From: Thalassospira alkalitolerans
GTDB lineage: Bacteria > Pseudomonadota > Alphaproteobacteria > Rhodospirillales > Thalassospiraceae
Length of the DNA stretch: 64,000 nucleotides
Direction: 5' to 3'
NCBI RefSeq assembly: GCF_002115745.1
Contig: NZ_JFKB01000007.1
Coordinates: forward strand, 186,001 to 250,000
Position numbers and translations under genes: made by a program. Shown piece by piece: positions 15,743 through 25,272 of this stretch. Each line of letters begins with the position of its first letter. Positions within the stretch are counted from its first letter, which is position 1. The notes under the pieces are model-generated. The model saw only the letters and a program-made list of their open reading frames with translations. It made no database searches and was not told the origin of the DNA.

Positions 15743-18700
15743 ATGAGCGTTCAGCAAAATGAAAACGTTACAGTGTCTTCTTTATGGGGCACCGGTAGCG
15801 ACGTCGGCGCAATTAATGAACTTGCCGATGGTGTCCCTAGCGAGTCTCAAAAGAACCATGTGACAGCTGGGCTCATTAATTTTAGCGATGCAGATATTTC
15901 CAGGTCTCATAGCATTACTGTTGTCAGTCCTGTTTTGCCCTCTGGTTCATTCACATCTTTTGTAATGGATACAGCAACCGATGATGGAGAGGGGTTGGTG
16001 CTTTGGCAATACTCGGTCAATGATGGTGCCATTGATCACCTGGCAGAAGGAGAGAGTGTTACAGAGACTTTCACGCTGCTTCTTGTTGATGATCTGGGAG
16101 GCGAAACTTCCAAGGAAGTGACTGTAACAATTACTGGCAAGAATGACGGGCCGGAAATTGTTGTTGCCTCGCCGGGGGCTGTCATTACCGAACTTGAAAA
16201 TGGTGAAGCCGGCGAAGATACCGTTAATCATGCAGCCAGTGGAACTGTTGAGTTTTCGGATTCGGATTTGTCCGATAGTCATTCAATTTCAGTAACGCCT
16301 CCATCCGGACCAAGAGGGGCGTTGACGGCAACGCTTAGCGCGTCTGCAACGGGCGTAGTTGAGTGGAACTATGTTGTTTCGGATGGTGCGCTTGATGATT
16401 TGGCCGAAGGTCAGATAATTGTCGAAAGCTTTATCTTGAACATAGATGACGGGCATGGGGGGATCGTATCGACAACCGTGAACGTAACCCTTACCGGGAC
16501 CAATGACGCGCCGGTGATTATCGGGCAGACAGAGGCGATGTTTGACGAGGATCAACAAACTGCTGTCATTAATCTTCTGTCGAACGCATCGGATGCTGAT
16601 GGTGATGTTTTAAGTATACAAAGTGCAACGGTCACCGTCGGTGATGGAAGGCAGTTGGCTTATTCTCTTGACCAAGTAACGGGCGAATTGGTTTTTGATC
16701 CGGCGCAATTCAATGATCTGGCGGAAGGCGAAAGTGTTACCATTGATATTGATTATGCTGTTTCTGATGGGGGGGCGTCGGTTGGGGCATCTGCAGTAGT
16801 TGTTGTGGAAGGTCGTAATGATGCGCCGTCTGCGGTTGCTGATGTTATGATCGTTACCGAGGATGTGACCACCGCACCGGTTACGGGTAACGTTCTTGCC
16901 AATGATGGCGATGTGGATGGCGATGCGCTGCAAGTTGTGTCTGTTGCGGGGGGTGTTTCTGAAGTTGGTCAAACGGTTTCGGGTATTTATGGCGCGATTG
17001 TTATTAATGCTGATGGTTCATATAGCTATCAACTGGATAATTCGCGAGAAGCCGTTCAGGGGCTGGCGGCAGGGCAGGCTGAAATCGACAGTTTCACTTA
17101 CGAGATTAGTGACGGTAACGGTGGCACCGCGCAATCGACAATCAACATCACTGTAAACGGGACGAATGACGCGCCGGTCGTCTTGGGCGGTTTCATCTCA
17201 ATGGGCGAAGCCGGTACCATTGATTATCTTCTTCATGGTACGGATGTTGATGGTGATGTGCTTAATTTTGAGCTGATCAATGGTCCGACCAATGGCAGTG
17301 TTATTGTAAATGCTGACGGTACTGCAAGCGTTACCGTAAATGGTGGCTATGTTGGTGAAGACAGCTTTACGTATCGTGTCACGGATACGCAGGGTGTTAG
17401 TCGCGAAGGCACTGTTGCTTTGGCAATTGGCAACGTCTTTGATGGTGCTCTCAAAGTAAATTATGCCGACGCAAATAATGATGGAAATCTTGACGCATTG
17501 CTCAGCGATGGCACTGGCCGGGTCTGGACCCGGTTGGGGGATGGCGGCGGCGGATTTGGTGTTGCTCAATATGTCGGGTACGGGACGGAATCTGACGTGT
17601 TAGGGCAAGATCTTGATGTGCATTATGCGGACGTAAATGGTGACGGTAATGTCGATGCGATATTTAATTCGGCAATAGGCGTACTTTGGAGCCGGTCAGG
17701 AAACGGGGACGATTCAGGTTCTTTTGAAGCCGGACAATCTTATGATTTTGGATCAATTCTAGGTCAGTTCTCCGAAGACCTTAGTGTCAGTTATCACGAT
17801 ATTAATCAGGATGGATACGCAGATGCCCTGATTAGCTCATCGGGTGGTAACTTATGGACGCGACTTGGCAATCAAGCAGGTGGTTTCGAAGATCTTCAGG
17901 CATTGGGCATAGGTAATTCATCTGTTTTAACAAATGTGTCCCCTACTTATGTGGGGTGGAAGCATGCTTATTCGCCTGAATCCGTTTCTGGTGCCGTTAG
18001 TTTGACTGTTGTCGCAACTGAAACGACAACTAGTAGGAAAGTTGGTTTTACCAGTTCGCCTAGGGCTGCAATGAGCGAGTATACAATAGATTACGGTATT
18101 TATCTGCATCAGAGTCAATCAAGGTTTACTGTTTTTACAAAGTCCACTCCAGGTGTTGGTTATCCAGTTAATGGACCTTCTGGGACATATCAGCCCGGAG
18201 ACGTTTTCGGAGTTGAACGGCGAGATGATGGAGCTATTGCCTTCACCAAGAATGGCGAGGTTATTTACGTAAAGGCACTGAACTCACCTTTGGATATGCC
18301 GTTGTATGTTCAAGGTGGAATTTTACATCCGAACGGAACAATTGGTGAAGTAAACGTTACTGTAAACGGGGAAACGAATGTTGTTGATGACTGGATAACT
18401 CAGAAAGAAATCAACACCGGGATGATCGATGAGGGTATCACAACGAAATATGCGGATGTTAACGGTGATGGAAATGTTGATGCATTAATGAGTGCATCGG
18501 ATGGTCGCATTTGGACAAGGCTTGGGGACGGGGAAGGAGACTTTGGTGCCCTTCAGGAAGCGGGCGATGGTTTGGTGTTGCCAGATGCTGAGATTGGTGC
18601 AGATGTTTCGGTATCGTATCATGACCTCAATGGTGACGGTTACGTCGATGCATTGCTAAGCGATGAGAATGGCAGGCTTAAGGTTCGGTTGGGCGATAGT

Positions 18701-20602
18701 GCAGGGTCATTTGGTGATATTGAACCTTTGCGTGGCCCTTTAACCAAAACATCGGGTATGAATGGCTGGGATGCGGTTGCTCATTCTTTCGAAAGTTTTG
18801 TTGGTAATGGTCGTTTAATATTGACTACCCCTTATGAGGGCGCACATAGGGTTATTGGATTGTCAAATGAGCCAGGTGCAGGCGCGGTAACTTATGCTTT
18901 CCATATTTGGAGTAATGGCCTGCTTGGGGTAGCAGAGAATGGTGAAGAGTTAGGGCGGTTCGGATCTCTCGGTGTTGCAGATGAATTGAGCATCGTTAAA
19001 GATGAGAACGGTGTCGTCAGTTATATTCAAAATGGTGAAGTGCTTTATACGAGCTCGGTCATTTCTCCTCCAACTGAAGCATTGTTTGCTGAAACGGTCA
19101 TACATACGCCGGGGGGAACCACTGGCAACGTTTCAATTGGTGCTGATGGGGATGACGTAACCCAGGTTGGATGGATACCCACAACCAGCAATGTTGACAT
19201 CGCGTCCTATGGCGAAGGCATCGAAACGAATTATGCCGATCTGAATGGTGATGGAATTGTTGATGCGATCTTAAATGATGCGGATGGACGTCTATGGACC
19301 CATCTTGGAAATAGTAATGGTGGATTTGATCCGATCAATGCTTTGGGGACAGGACTGCAAACCAGATTGAGCAAAATGTTCGATAGAACAGCATCGGGCG
19401 CAACTTTTGTTAGATGGAGTGTCGGCGCACATGCCTTTGAGCAGCTTGAAGGGGCGGGAAGTTTGTCTGTTGTCGCGACTGAGACAGATAAAGGGCGCTT
19501 GATTGGGTTCTCGACCGAGGTCAGTGAGCAGGAGTTTTTGAGTTATAGCTATGCCGTTTATCTTAGACCGGATGGTGTTGTGACTGTGTATGAAGATGGA
19601 GAGCAATACCTGTTTGGTTCTTATCATTCCGGAGAGGTGTTTGGGATAGAGCGTCGGGATGACGGCAGTGTTGTCTACACCCGAGATGGGATGGAATTCT
19701 ATACGAGTACAACTCTTTCTGATTTGGCGGTCCCTCTTTTCGTTGAAAGTTCATTTGCGGAACTTGGTGGAACAATTGGGGATGTATTCCTGAACTCGGA
19801 TAACTATTCGGATCAGCCTGTGAGCTGGATCGAAACTGATGAGCTTAATATCAATGCTGACATCACTTGGGCCATAGATCCCGATCTTGATGTCAATACG
19901 CTTGATGAAGGTTTTTCTCTCGACTTCTATGACGCGAACGGTGATGGCAACATTGATGCTTTGATTAGCGACAGTGAAGGCAGGATTTGGACGCGTTTTG
20001 GTGATGGACAAGGTGGGTTTGGTGCTGTTGATTATAGCCGCACGATCACGGGAGGAACGGGTGATGATGTACTTGAGGGCAATAAGGCCAGAGATACGTT
20101 AATTGGCGGAAATGGGAATGATGTCATTGCTGGTAACGAGAACGATGACAATCTATCGGGCGGTGCGGGTAATGACACTCTATCCGGGGGCGTTGGAAAT
20201 GACGTTCTGACGGGCGGAAGTGGTGCCGATACATTCATGTTTGGCCTTGGCGACAGCATTGATCAAATTAATGATGCCGATAACAGCGATCAAATTTCAC
20301 TCGGAACAGGCTTGGAAGAAGAAGATGTTTGGTTATTCCAGCAAGATGATGATCTTGTTATTCAGATGCTTGGATCACAGGATCGCTTGACCGTGGCGGA
20401 TTGGTTTTCCGGGGGCGGTACGAACCATGTTGATCAGATCGAACTTGATTCTGGCGCCTATCTTGACGGAGGTAATGTTCAGGCATTGGTTGATGCCATG
20501 TCTGTGTTCGGAGTTGATGCTATCAGTATGGGCAGCATTAGTCATAACAGTGACTACGATAACGTGCAGGTTGTCATTGCGGCAAATTGGCAAAGTAGCT
20601 GA
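15743..20602 (+). CDS. Giant secreted repeat protein: VCBS/cadherin-like, FG-GAP-like and RTX repeats
   Basis: A 1619-residue protein. I chose ATG 15743, preceded by AGGAGG, over the longer frame from 15692. Residues about 1-560 are five bacterial cadherin/VCBS-like repeats, each ending in a GTNDAPV-type motif. Then come seven Ca-binding FG-GAP-like units of the form YADxNxDGNxDALxSDxxGRxWTRLGDGxGGFG. Three roughly 150-residue lectin- or SPRY-like modules are inserted between them (about 17945-18400, 18755-19195 and 19400-19835), sharing GVERRDDG and WI endings. The C-terminus (20041-20240) has classical RTX nonapeptides GGxGNDxLxG, followed by an unrepeated tail, as in type I-secreted proteins. 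Probable role: cell-surface adhesion or biofilm matrix. No type I exporter genes are adjacent. There is no N-terminal signal peptide, as expected for that route. Confidence 0.85.
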   Translation: MSVQQNENVTVSSLWGTGSDVGAINELADGVPSESQKNHVTAGLINFSDADISRSHSITVVSPVLPSGSFTSFVMDTATDDGEGLVLWQYSVNDGAIDHLAEGESVTETFTLLLVDDLGGETSKEVTVTITGKNDGPEIVVASPGAVITELENGEAGEDTVNHAASGTVEFSDSDLSDSHSISVTPPSGPRGALTATLSASATGVVEWNYVVSDGALDDLAEGQIIVESFILNIDDGHGGIVSTTVNVTLTGTNDAPVIIGQTEAMFDEDQQTAVINLLSNASDADGDVLSIQSATVTVGDGRQLAYSLDQVTGELVFDPAQFNDLAEGESVTIDIDYAVSDGGASVGASAVVVVEGRNDAPSAVADVMIVTEDVTTAPVTGNVLANDGDVDGDALQVVSVAGGVSEVGQTVSGIYGAIVINADGSYSYQLDNSREAVQGLAAGQAEIDSFTYEISDGNGGTAQSTINITVNGTNDAPVVLGGFISMGEAGTIDYLLHGTDVDGDVLNFELINGPTNGSVIVNADGTASVTVNGGYVGEDSFTYRVTDTQGVSREGTVALAIGNVFDGALKVNYADANNDGNLDALLSDGTGRVWTRLGDGGGGFGVAQYVGYGTESDVLGQDLDVHYADVNGDGNVDAIFNSAIGVLWSRSGNGDDSGSFEAGQSYDFGSILGQFSEDLSVSYHDINQDGYADALISSSGGNLWTRLGNQAGGFEDLQALGIGNSSVLTNVSPTYVGWKHAYSPESVSGAVSLTVVATETTTSRKVGFTSSPRAAMSEYTIDYGIYLHQSQSRFTVFTKSTPGVGYPVNGPSGTYQPGDVFGVERRDDGAIAFTKNGEVIYVKALNSPLDMPLYVQGGILHPNGTIGEVNVTVNGETNVVDDWITQKEINTGMIDEGITTKYADVNGDGNVDALMSASDGRIWTRLGDGEGDFGALQEAGDGLVLPDAEIGADVSVSYHDLNGDGYVDALLSDENGRLKVRLGDSAGSFGDIEPLRGPLTKTSGMNGWDAVAHSFESFVGNGRLILTTPYEGAHRVIGLSNEPGAGAVTYAFHIWSNGLLGVAENGEELGRFGSLGVADELSIVKDENGVVSYIQNGEVLYTSSVISPPTEALFAETVIHTPGGTTGNVSIGADGDDVTQVGWIPTTSNVDIASYGEGIETNYADLNGDGIVDAILNDADGRLWTHLGNSNGGFDPINALGTGLQTRLSKMFDRTASGATFVRWSVGAHAFEQLEGAGSLSVVATETDKGRLIGFSTEVSEQEFLSYSYAVYLRPDGVVTVYEDGEQYLFGSYHSGEVFGIERRDDGSVVYTRDGMEFYTSTTLSDLAVPLFVESSFAELGGTIGDVFLNSDNYSDQPVSWIETDELNINADITWAIDPDLDVNTLDEGFSLDFYDANGDGNIDALISDSEGRIWTRFGDGQGGFGAVDYSRTITGGTGDDVLEGNKARDTLIGGNGNDVIAGNENDDNLSGGAGNDTLSGGVGNDVLTGGSGADTFMFGLGDSIDQINDADNSDQISLGTGLEEEDVWLFQQDDDLVIQMLGSQDRLTVADWFSGGGTNHVDQIELDSGAYLDGGNVQALVDAMSVFGVDAISMGSISHNSDYDNVQVVIAANWQSS

Positions 20603-20620
20603 CCCAAAGCACTTAAGCAG

Positions 20621-20652
20621 AAAAGCCCCGCAGCCAGTGCTGCGGGGCTTTT
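20621..20652. terminator. Bidirectional terminator between RTX gene and acetyltransferase gene
   Basis: AAAAGCCCCGCAG (20621-20633) and CTGCGGGGCTTTT (20640-20652) form a perfect 13-bp stem with a 6-base loop and T-runs on both strands. It serves the RTX gene on plus and the converging GNAT gene on minus. Confidence 0.9.
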
Positions 20653-20671
20653 TCATCAAATTATGGTCGTA

Positions 20672-21178
20672 TCAGTGTGCCAATTGGCCGGTTGCCGAAA
20701 GGATGCCGGTGGAACCCGAAAGGGCATCTTCGGGGCCAAGGTTGATGCCAAGGAACCGGTGGCGATCAAAATAGCCGGGCATGGCAAGGCCGTTGGCAGA
20801 TGCGGCATGAAAGCCAAAACGCGCGTAGTAATCCGGATCGCCGACCAGCAGGACCGAACGGTGACCGGTTGATTGGGCCGCATTGAGTGCTGCATACATC
20901 AGACCCGCGCCAACGCCCGAGCCGTTATAGACCTTTTCAACCGCAAGCGGCCCCAGCAACAGCGCAGAACCGCTGTTACCGGCTTGGACATTCCACAGAC
21001 GTACCGTACCGATCATGTGTTTGCCGTCGTGTGCGACAAACGCCAGACCGTCGGCCGGCAGGCGGCCGCGGCGCAAGGCTTCGGATGATTTGCCAAAGCG
21101 CGCCGGACCCATCACACGATCCAGAAGTTTTTCGCGTTCGACATGCGAAAAGCTGCTTTCGCGATCAATCACGATCAT
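20672..21178 (-). CDS. GNAT-family N-acetyltransferase
   Basis: A 168-residue acetyltransferase. The acetyl-CoA loop is seen at GPLAVEKVYNGSGVGAGLMYAALNAA (an R/Q-x-x-G-x-G/A-like motif), and DPDYYARFGFHAA is the usual C-terminal strand of YhbS-like members. It lies 11 bp downstream of the ornithine decarboxylase gene on the same strand, so it is likely cotranscribed. Acetylation of a polyamine or amino acid would fit the context, but that is inference. Confidence 0.82.
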   Translation of the reverse strand: MIVIDRESSFSHVEREKLLDRVMGPARFGKSSEALRRGRLPADGLAFVAHDGKHMIGTVRLWNVQAGNSGSALLLGPLAVEKVYNGSGVGAGLMYAALNAAQSTGHRSVLLVGDPDYYARFGFHAASANGLAMPGYFDRHRFLGINLGPEDALSGSTGILSATGQLAH

Positions 21179-21189
21179 CTATGCGATCT

Positions 21190-22323
21190 CTAGATCACAT
21201 AGGACGCCAACGGCGAGAACCCGTTGAACGCCACAGCGGAATAGGTGGTGGTATAGGCACCCGTTGCTTCGATCAGAACTTCGTCACCGATGGTCAGGGC
21301 AATCGGCAGATCATAGGGTTTCTTTTCGTACATCACATCGGCAGAATCACAGGTTGGCCCCGCCAGAACACAAGGCGCCACATCGCCGCCATCATGGATG
21401 GTTGTGATCGGGTAACGGATGGCTTCGTCCATGGTTTCGGCCAGACCGCCGAATTTACCAATGTCGAGGTAAACCCAGCGGATCGGATCATCGGCATGTT
21501 TGCGCGAAATCAAAACAACTTCGGCTTTGATCACGCCCGCATCACCGACCATGCCGCGGCCCGGTTCGATAATGGTTTCGGGCATGTGATTGCCAAAATG
21601 GGTGTGCAGCGAGTCAACAATTGCCGCGCCATAAGCATGGGTTTTTGGAACGTCACGCAGGTAACGGGTCGGAAAACCGCCGCCCATATTGACCATCGAC
21701 AATTGGATGCCGCGATCCGCAAGGGTGTTGAAAATCGATGCGGCTTCGCCAAGTGCCTTGTCCCATGCATCAAGATTGCACTGCTGCGATCCAACATGGA
21801 ACGACACGCCATAGGCATGCAGGCCAAGGTGATGGGCATGTTCAAGAACTTCGAGTGCCATGGACGGCGCGCAACCAAATTTGCGCGATAACGGCCATTC
21901 AGCGCCTTCACCGTCGGTCAGAATGCGGCAAAATACGCGTGCAGCCGGGGCAACACGGGCAATTTTTTCAACTTCTTCGACGCAATCCACCGCAAAAAGA
22001 CGGATACCCAATTCATGGGCGCGCGCAATGTCGCGTTCTTTTTTAATGGTGTTGCCAAAGGAAATGCGATCCGGCGTTGCACCCGCGGCCATCGCCATTT
22101 CGATTTCAACGACAGATGCGGTGTCAAAGTTGCTGCCAAGATTGGCAAGCAGGCTTAGGACTTCCGGTGCCGGATTGGCTTTGACGGCGTAAAAAATACG
22201 GCTGTCTGGAAGGGCATGAGTAAAGGTTTCGTAGTTGCGCTGAACCACGTCAAGATCAACAACCAGGCACGGACCTTCTGGTCGGTTCTGGGCGAGGAAA
22301 TCAATAATACGCTGCGTTGCCAT
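21190..22323 (-). CDS. Ornithine/lysine-type decarboxylase (fold III, PLP)
   Basis: A 377-residue alanine-racemase-fold decarboxylase (eukaryotic-type ODC family), making putrescine or cadaverine. Schiff-base lysine K48 in FYAVKANPAP, phosphate-binding GGGFP (214-218), EPGR (253-256) and catalytic C325 in GPTCDSADV are all present. Its length matches short bacterial ODCs. The ATG at 22323 lies directly behind a long GC-rich leader (about 22335-22690) that resembles the speF leader RNA found before this gene in alphaproteobacteria. A GNAT gene follows 11 bp downstream. Ornithine versus lysine preference cannot be settled by eye. Confidence 0.9.
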   Translation of the reverse strand: MATQRIIDFLAQNRPEGPCLVVDLDVVQRNYETFTHALPDSRIFYAVKANPAPEVLSLLANLGSNFDTASVVEIEMAMAAGATPDRISFGNTIKKERDIARAHELGIRLFAVDCVEEVEKIARVAPAARVFCRILTDGEGAEWPLSRKFGCAPSMALEVLEHAHHLGLHAYGVSFHVGSQQCNLDAWDKALGEAASIFNTLADRGIQLSMVNMGGGFPTRYLRDVPKTHAYGAAIVDSLHTHFGNHMPETIIEPGRGMVGDAGVIKAEVVLISRKHADDPIRWVYLDIGKFGGLAETMDEAIRYPITTIHDGGDVAPCVLAGPTCDSADVMYEKKPYDLPIALTIGDEVLIEATGAYTTTYSAVAFNGFSPLASYVI

Positions 22324-22334
22324 TGGGGCGTTCT

Positions 22335-22690
22335 TCCCATTCCACGATATGGCAGCTTGCGGTACCTGATGCGTTTAGGCGCGGTGGAGGCGCTATACGC
22401 GGACTACCGACAGGCTGAAAAGCTCCGGTGCCTACCGGAACGTGCGAAGTCTGCCTCGCTGTGGATGGGGGTTCCCCGTCCGCACGTGGGCAATGATGGT
22501 GTGCCTCTTTAGCGTCGGTGGATTTGGACAACCACCTGAGACCAAAAAAGCCCTACACCGTCGTTGCTTTAAGTAAGTCCTACAGGGTTCTTTAAGCAGG
22601 ACCACCACAGGCACGTGCGACTTTGGGCAAGTCCGCATTTACGCCTGTTGCACCTTTAATGCAAGTGAAATTTTCGGTCGTTTTTCATGA
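22335..22690 (-). ncRNA. speF-type structured leader upstream of ornithine decarboxylase
   Basis: The roughly 360 bases before the decarboxylase ATG hold no credible gene on either strand but are GC-rich with many complementary blocks, for example TTTAAGCAGGACC against GTAGGACTTAC-like segments, and AGCTCCGG against CCGGAACG-type stems. Rfam describes a speF leader of a few hundred nucleotides at exactly this position (upstream of COG0019 decarboxylases in alphaproteobacteria). Identification rests on position, length and texture; boundaries are approximate and no covariance search was run. Confidence 0.55.
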
Positions 22691-22920
22691 AACTAACCGC
22701 AGGATCGACGATTAAATTGTAATTATGGGCAAAAATGGCGCAAAAGGCCGGTTTTTTGAAGCGTTGGAATGTGAAGTGTCAGATTTTAACATGAGGCTTT
22801 GCAATTTGTGCATATCCCGTGACGGGCAATTGACCCGGCGCGCATGCCCATGTAGCCCTTAATTCAATTGATATCTGACGGGGGCACAACACGCATCGCG
22901 TCACTGATTTGGAAAGCATA
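22691..22920. other. Divergent promoter region between the decarboxylase leader and the DUF3830 gene
   Basis: About 230 bp without a gene, A+T-richer than the leader next to it. It should contain the leftward promoter of the decarboxylase transcript and the rightward promoter of the DUF3830 gene. No operator was recognised. Confidence 0.4.
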
Positions 22921-23337
22921 ATGACCAAAATTAAAATTACCGCCGGGCCGTTCAGCTTTGATGCTGTGCTGGAAATTGAAAAAGCGCCTAAAACCTGCAA
23001 GGCGTTCATGGATCGCATGCCGTTTGAAAGCAAGGCGGTGCATGTGCGTTGGAGTGGTGAGGGCGTCTGGATGCCGCTGGGCGATTATCAGTTTGGTGTC
23101 GATTATGAAAACCACACCAGCTATCCGGCACCGGGCCAAATCATTCTTTATCCCGGCGGGATCAGCGAAACCGAAATCCTTCTGGCCTATGGCGGGGTGC
23201 ATTTTGCATCAAAAATGGGCCAGCTTGCGGGCAACCATTTCATTACGGTGACCAGCAATATTGATGACCTTGAAAAGCTTGGCAAGATGACGCTTTGGGA
23301 AGGCGCGCAGCCGATCCGGTTTGAGTTGGCACATTAA
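22921..23337 (+). CDS. DUF3830 family protein (cyclophilin-like fold)
   Basis: A 138-residue protein with the pattern of DUF3830: KAPKTCKAFMDRMPFESKAVHVRWSGEGVWMPLGDY, then ENHTSYPAPGQIILYPGGISETEILLAYGG. The family has a cyclophilin-like barrel and often sits near amidohydrolases or pyrimidine catabolic genes; its biochemical role is not established. I chose ATG 22921 over the TTG at 22909. It is a single gene divergent from the decarboxylase. Confidence 0.8.
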   Translation: MTKIKITAGPFSFDAVLEIEKAPKTCKAFMDRMPFESKAVHVRWSGEGVWMPLGDYQFGVDYENHTSYPAPGQIILYPGGISETEILLAYGGVHFASKMGQLAGNHFITVTSNIDDLEKLGKMTLWEGAQPIRFELAH

Positions 23338-23400
23338 GTGAAGTGAATCATCAGTTTCAGGAAACTCTTAAGTGTGCAAAAGTGACCTTGCTAATTTTAA

Positions 23401-25014
23401 TTAGGTGGCACCAGTCCTGCGGTGAGCAGGCATATCCGAAACGACAACTTGAGAAGTTGCGGGATCCCAGAAGTAATAAATCCTCAAACACCTCTCCGGG
23501 TCTCTTGTATCGCCTCCGTTCTTTACATGCCAATTGACTGTGCAAGTACGCCCTTGCCATTTAGTCTCATATCGATCACCTCCGCAATGCGCGTTCCGTA
23601 TCCCGTCTTCAATTGGATGTTCTCTTAGGCTACCATCCCCGCCGTTAATATGACTGTCTCTGCAGTGAGATGCTAACCAAAGGAGGCATCTTGCTGCTTG
23701 CGAGGCATCTCTGAACTTGGGAGATCTTATGCCCCTGCGTGCAGATGGTGAAAGCACGAGACGACCGGTTAGGTTAGCGTCGACCCAATCGTTAAGCTCA
23801 GACCAATCGGAGGGCAGTTCTGTTTCGTCCTCTTGCGCAGCCCCTTTTTCTTGTAGTTTTTCTACAAGAAATTGAATTCTCTGGTTTGAGGCGATAAGAA
23901 GTCTCTCTGCATCTTCTGCTCGTGCTTCTGCTGCGGCGTGCTCTTTTGCAAAGTATTCTTGCGTTGCTATTTCTTCGTCGATATTTTTCTCAAGAGCAGC
24001 GATACGCTCATTTGCGGCAGATAGCTGTGCGCTGTCTGCCGCTCCATCCAACGCTAAACGTTCTTGTTTCGTTTTCAGACTAGCGTCTCGCAAGGTTGAA
24101 AACTTGAGAGGATCGTTACCGAGGCCTTTCTTCTTCAAACTCTCTGTCGCGGCAAAATTACGCAACCACTTTGAGCAATCAGTTATCCCGTCTTCTGTTC
24201 GAAGATGTTCTGCGAGGAAAAGTTTATGATCGAAAGGATCGGAGTTGATAGAAAACTTAGGCATGTATACACGGACCGCTCCCCCAAAAACGGAACGAGA
24301 TTTTCCGACTATGTTAGTTAGTTTCCATGTATAGTTGGAGTGTAGTATTGCTGCTCGACCTATCCCCAATGTTGCCTTTGCTAATGCCTCAGAGTTTATG
24401 ATTGTACGGTTGGCATCTGATGTTACATCTGGAACGGATAAAACAAATACAGGAAATGTTCTATTTTCATCGAAAAGCATTTCTACTAAATTGTTTAAGC
24501 TTGATTCAGAATCAATGACCCACGGTTTAGGCGACATTCGCCAACGGTCAATGAATAGCCCGCATTTATCGGAAATTTGTTGAGCTAAACCTGGTGTATG
24601 AGCTGTGATGTTCAGGTCCGGTTCTGCTGTGGAGACTAACAACCGAAGACTTAGCTTCGCAACCTCCCCATTTTTCGCACCAACAATTGCCTCGGTCGTC
24701 CATGTTCTGCCTGCGATATTTTTGTCAGGGTCGTCGGCTCTGATACCCCAAATGTCTGATGACTCTCCTTCAATTCGGACTCCAACACTTGTTCTACCTC
24801 CCGTGAAGTATTCGAAGCTTTCAAAGTTCCAAGCTGAAACAGGTAACTCGCCTCCGCATCGCCGCTCAGTCCAGCGGAGAACTTCCTTTCGCGCAATATC
24901 TACAGTTGTTTCATTTGGTGCGTCACCAATTGTGGCTGAGAATCTGAGTACCTCATGTTCCTTAATCGACCTTGTTGAGTTGATTATAGTTTTGTTAAGG
25001 ACATCTTCCAACAA
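23401..25014 (-). CDS. Orphan protein with central coiled coil, function unknown
   Basis: A 537-residue protein I do not recognise. The N-terminal half (to about residue 300) looks globular. Residues about 325-395 are a charged heptad-rich coiled coil (ANERIAALEKNIDEEIATQEYFAKEH onward). The C-terminal 130 residues form a compact domain with conserved-looking aromatic and basic residues (ETKWQGRTCTVNWHVKNGGDT, LRIYYFWDPATSQVVVSDMP), resembling a small binding or toxin-like fold. No ATG lies near the start; TTG 25014 is the first usable codon after an in-frame stop, so the N-terminus is uncertain. Base composition is more A+T-rich than neighbours. It stands alone between core genes, as expected of an acquired accessory (possibly defence) gene. 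Confidence 0.55.
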   Translation of the reverse strand: MLEDVLNKTIINSTRSIKEHEVLRFSATIGDAPNETTVDIARKEVLRWTERRCGGELPVSAWNFESFEYFTGGRTSVGVRIEGESSDIWGIRADDPDKNIAGRTWTTEAIVGAKNGEVAKLSLRLLVSTAEPDLNITAHTPGLAQQISDKCGLFIDRWRMSPKPWVIDSESSLNNLVEMLFDENRTFPVFVLSVPDVTSDANRTIINSEALAKATLGIGRAAILHSNYTWKLTNIVGKSRSVFGGAVRVYMPKFSINSDPFDHKLFLAEHLRTEDGITDCSKWLRNFAATESLKKKGLGNDPLKFSTLRDASLKTKQERLALDGAADSAQLSAANERIAALEKNIDEEIATQEYFAKEHAAAEARAEDAERLLIASNQRIQFLVEKLQEKGAAQEDETELPSDWSELNDWVDANLTGRLVLSPSARRGIRSPKFRDASQAARCLLWLASHCRDSHINGGDGSLREHPIEDGIRNAHCGGDRYETKWQGRTCTVNWHVKNGGDTRDPERCLRIYYFWDPATSQVVVSDMPAHRRTGAT

Positions 25015-25193
25015 TACGTTACCCCGCTGAATTCCCTAATAGGATGCGATTTTTGAGTGATTTACTATTATAAATTATTTTGAGATTGTATGTTTCAAGC
25101 CATTCGTATTCAAGGCTGCTGTTAAGCGTTGTTTAATCACAATAACTTGTTCCGATGATTAGTTGGTTTTCTCTAGGATGAAAGGAGCGGAGT

Positions 25194-25271
25194 GTGAAGC
25201 CGCACACTCGCCTATATGACCTGACTGATCTAGAAGCCTTCAAACCTTTTGTCCAAGCAGGCGAGATTTGA
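25194..25271 (+). CDS. Possible 25-codon leader peptide before the DedA gene
   Basis: GTG at 25194 follows AAAGGAGCGGAGT, a strong ribosome-binding site, and encodes 25 residues (KPHTRLYDLTDLEAFKPFVQAG in the middle) ending in TGA at 25269, one base before the GTG that is my preferred start of the DedA gene. It may serve to couple translation of DedA, or be the remnant of a longer gene. Confidence 0.35.
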   Translation: MKPHTRLYDLTDLEAFKPFVQAGEI

Positions 25272-25272
25272 A

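Noticed and set aside
22301-22638. Short minus-strand frames inside the decarboxylase leader
   Set aside because: Composition follows a structured RNA, no clear ribosome-binding sites precede them, and none resembles the SpeFL leader peptide.
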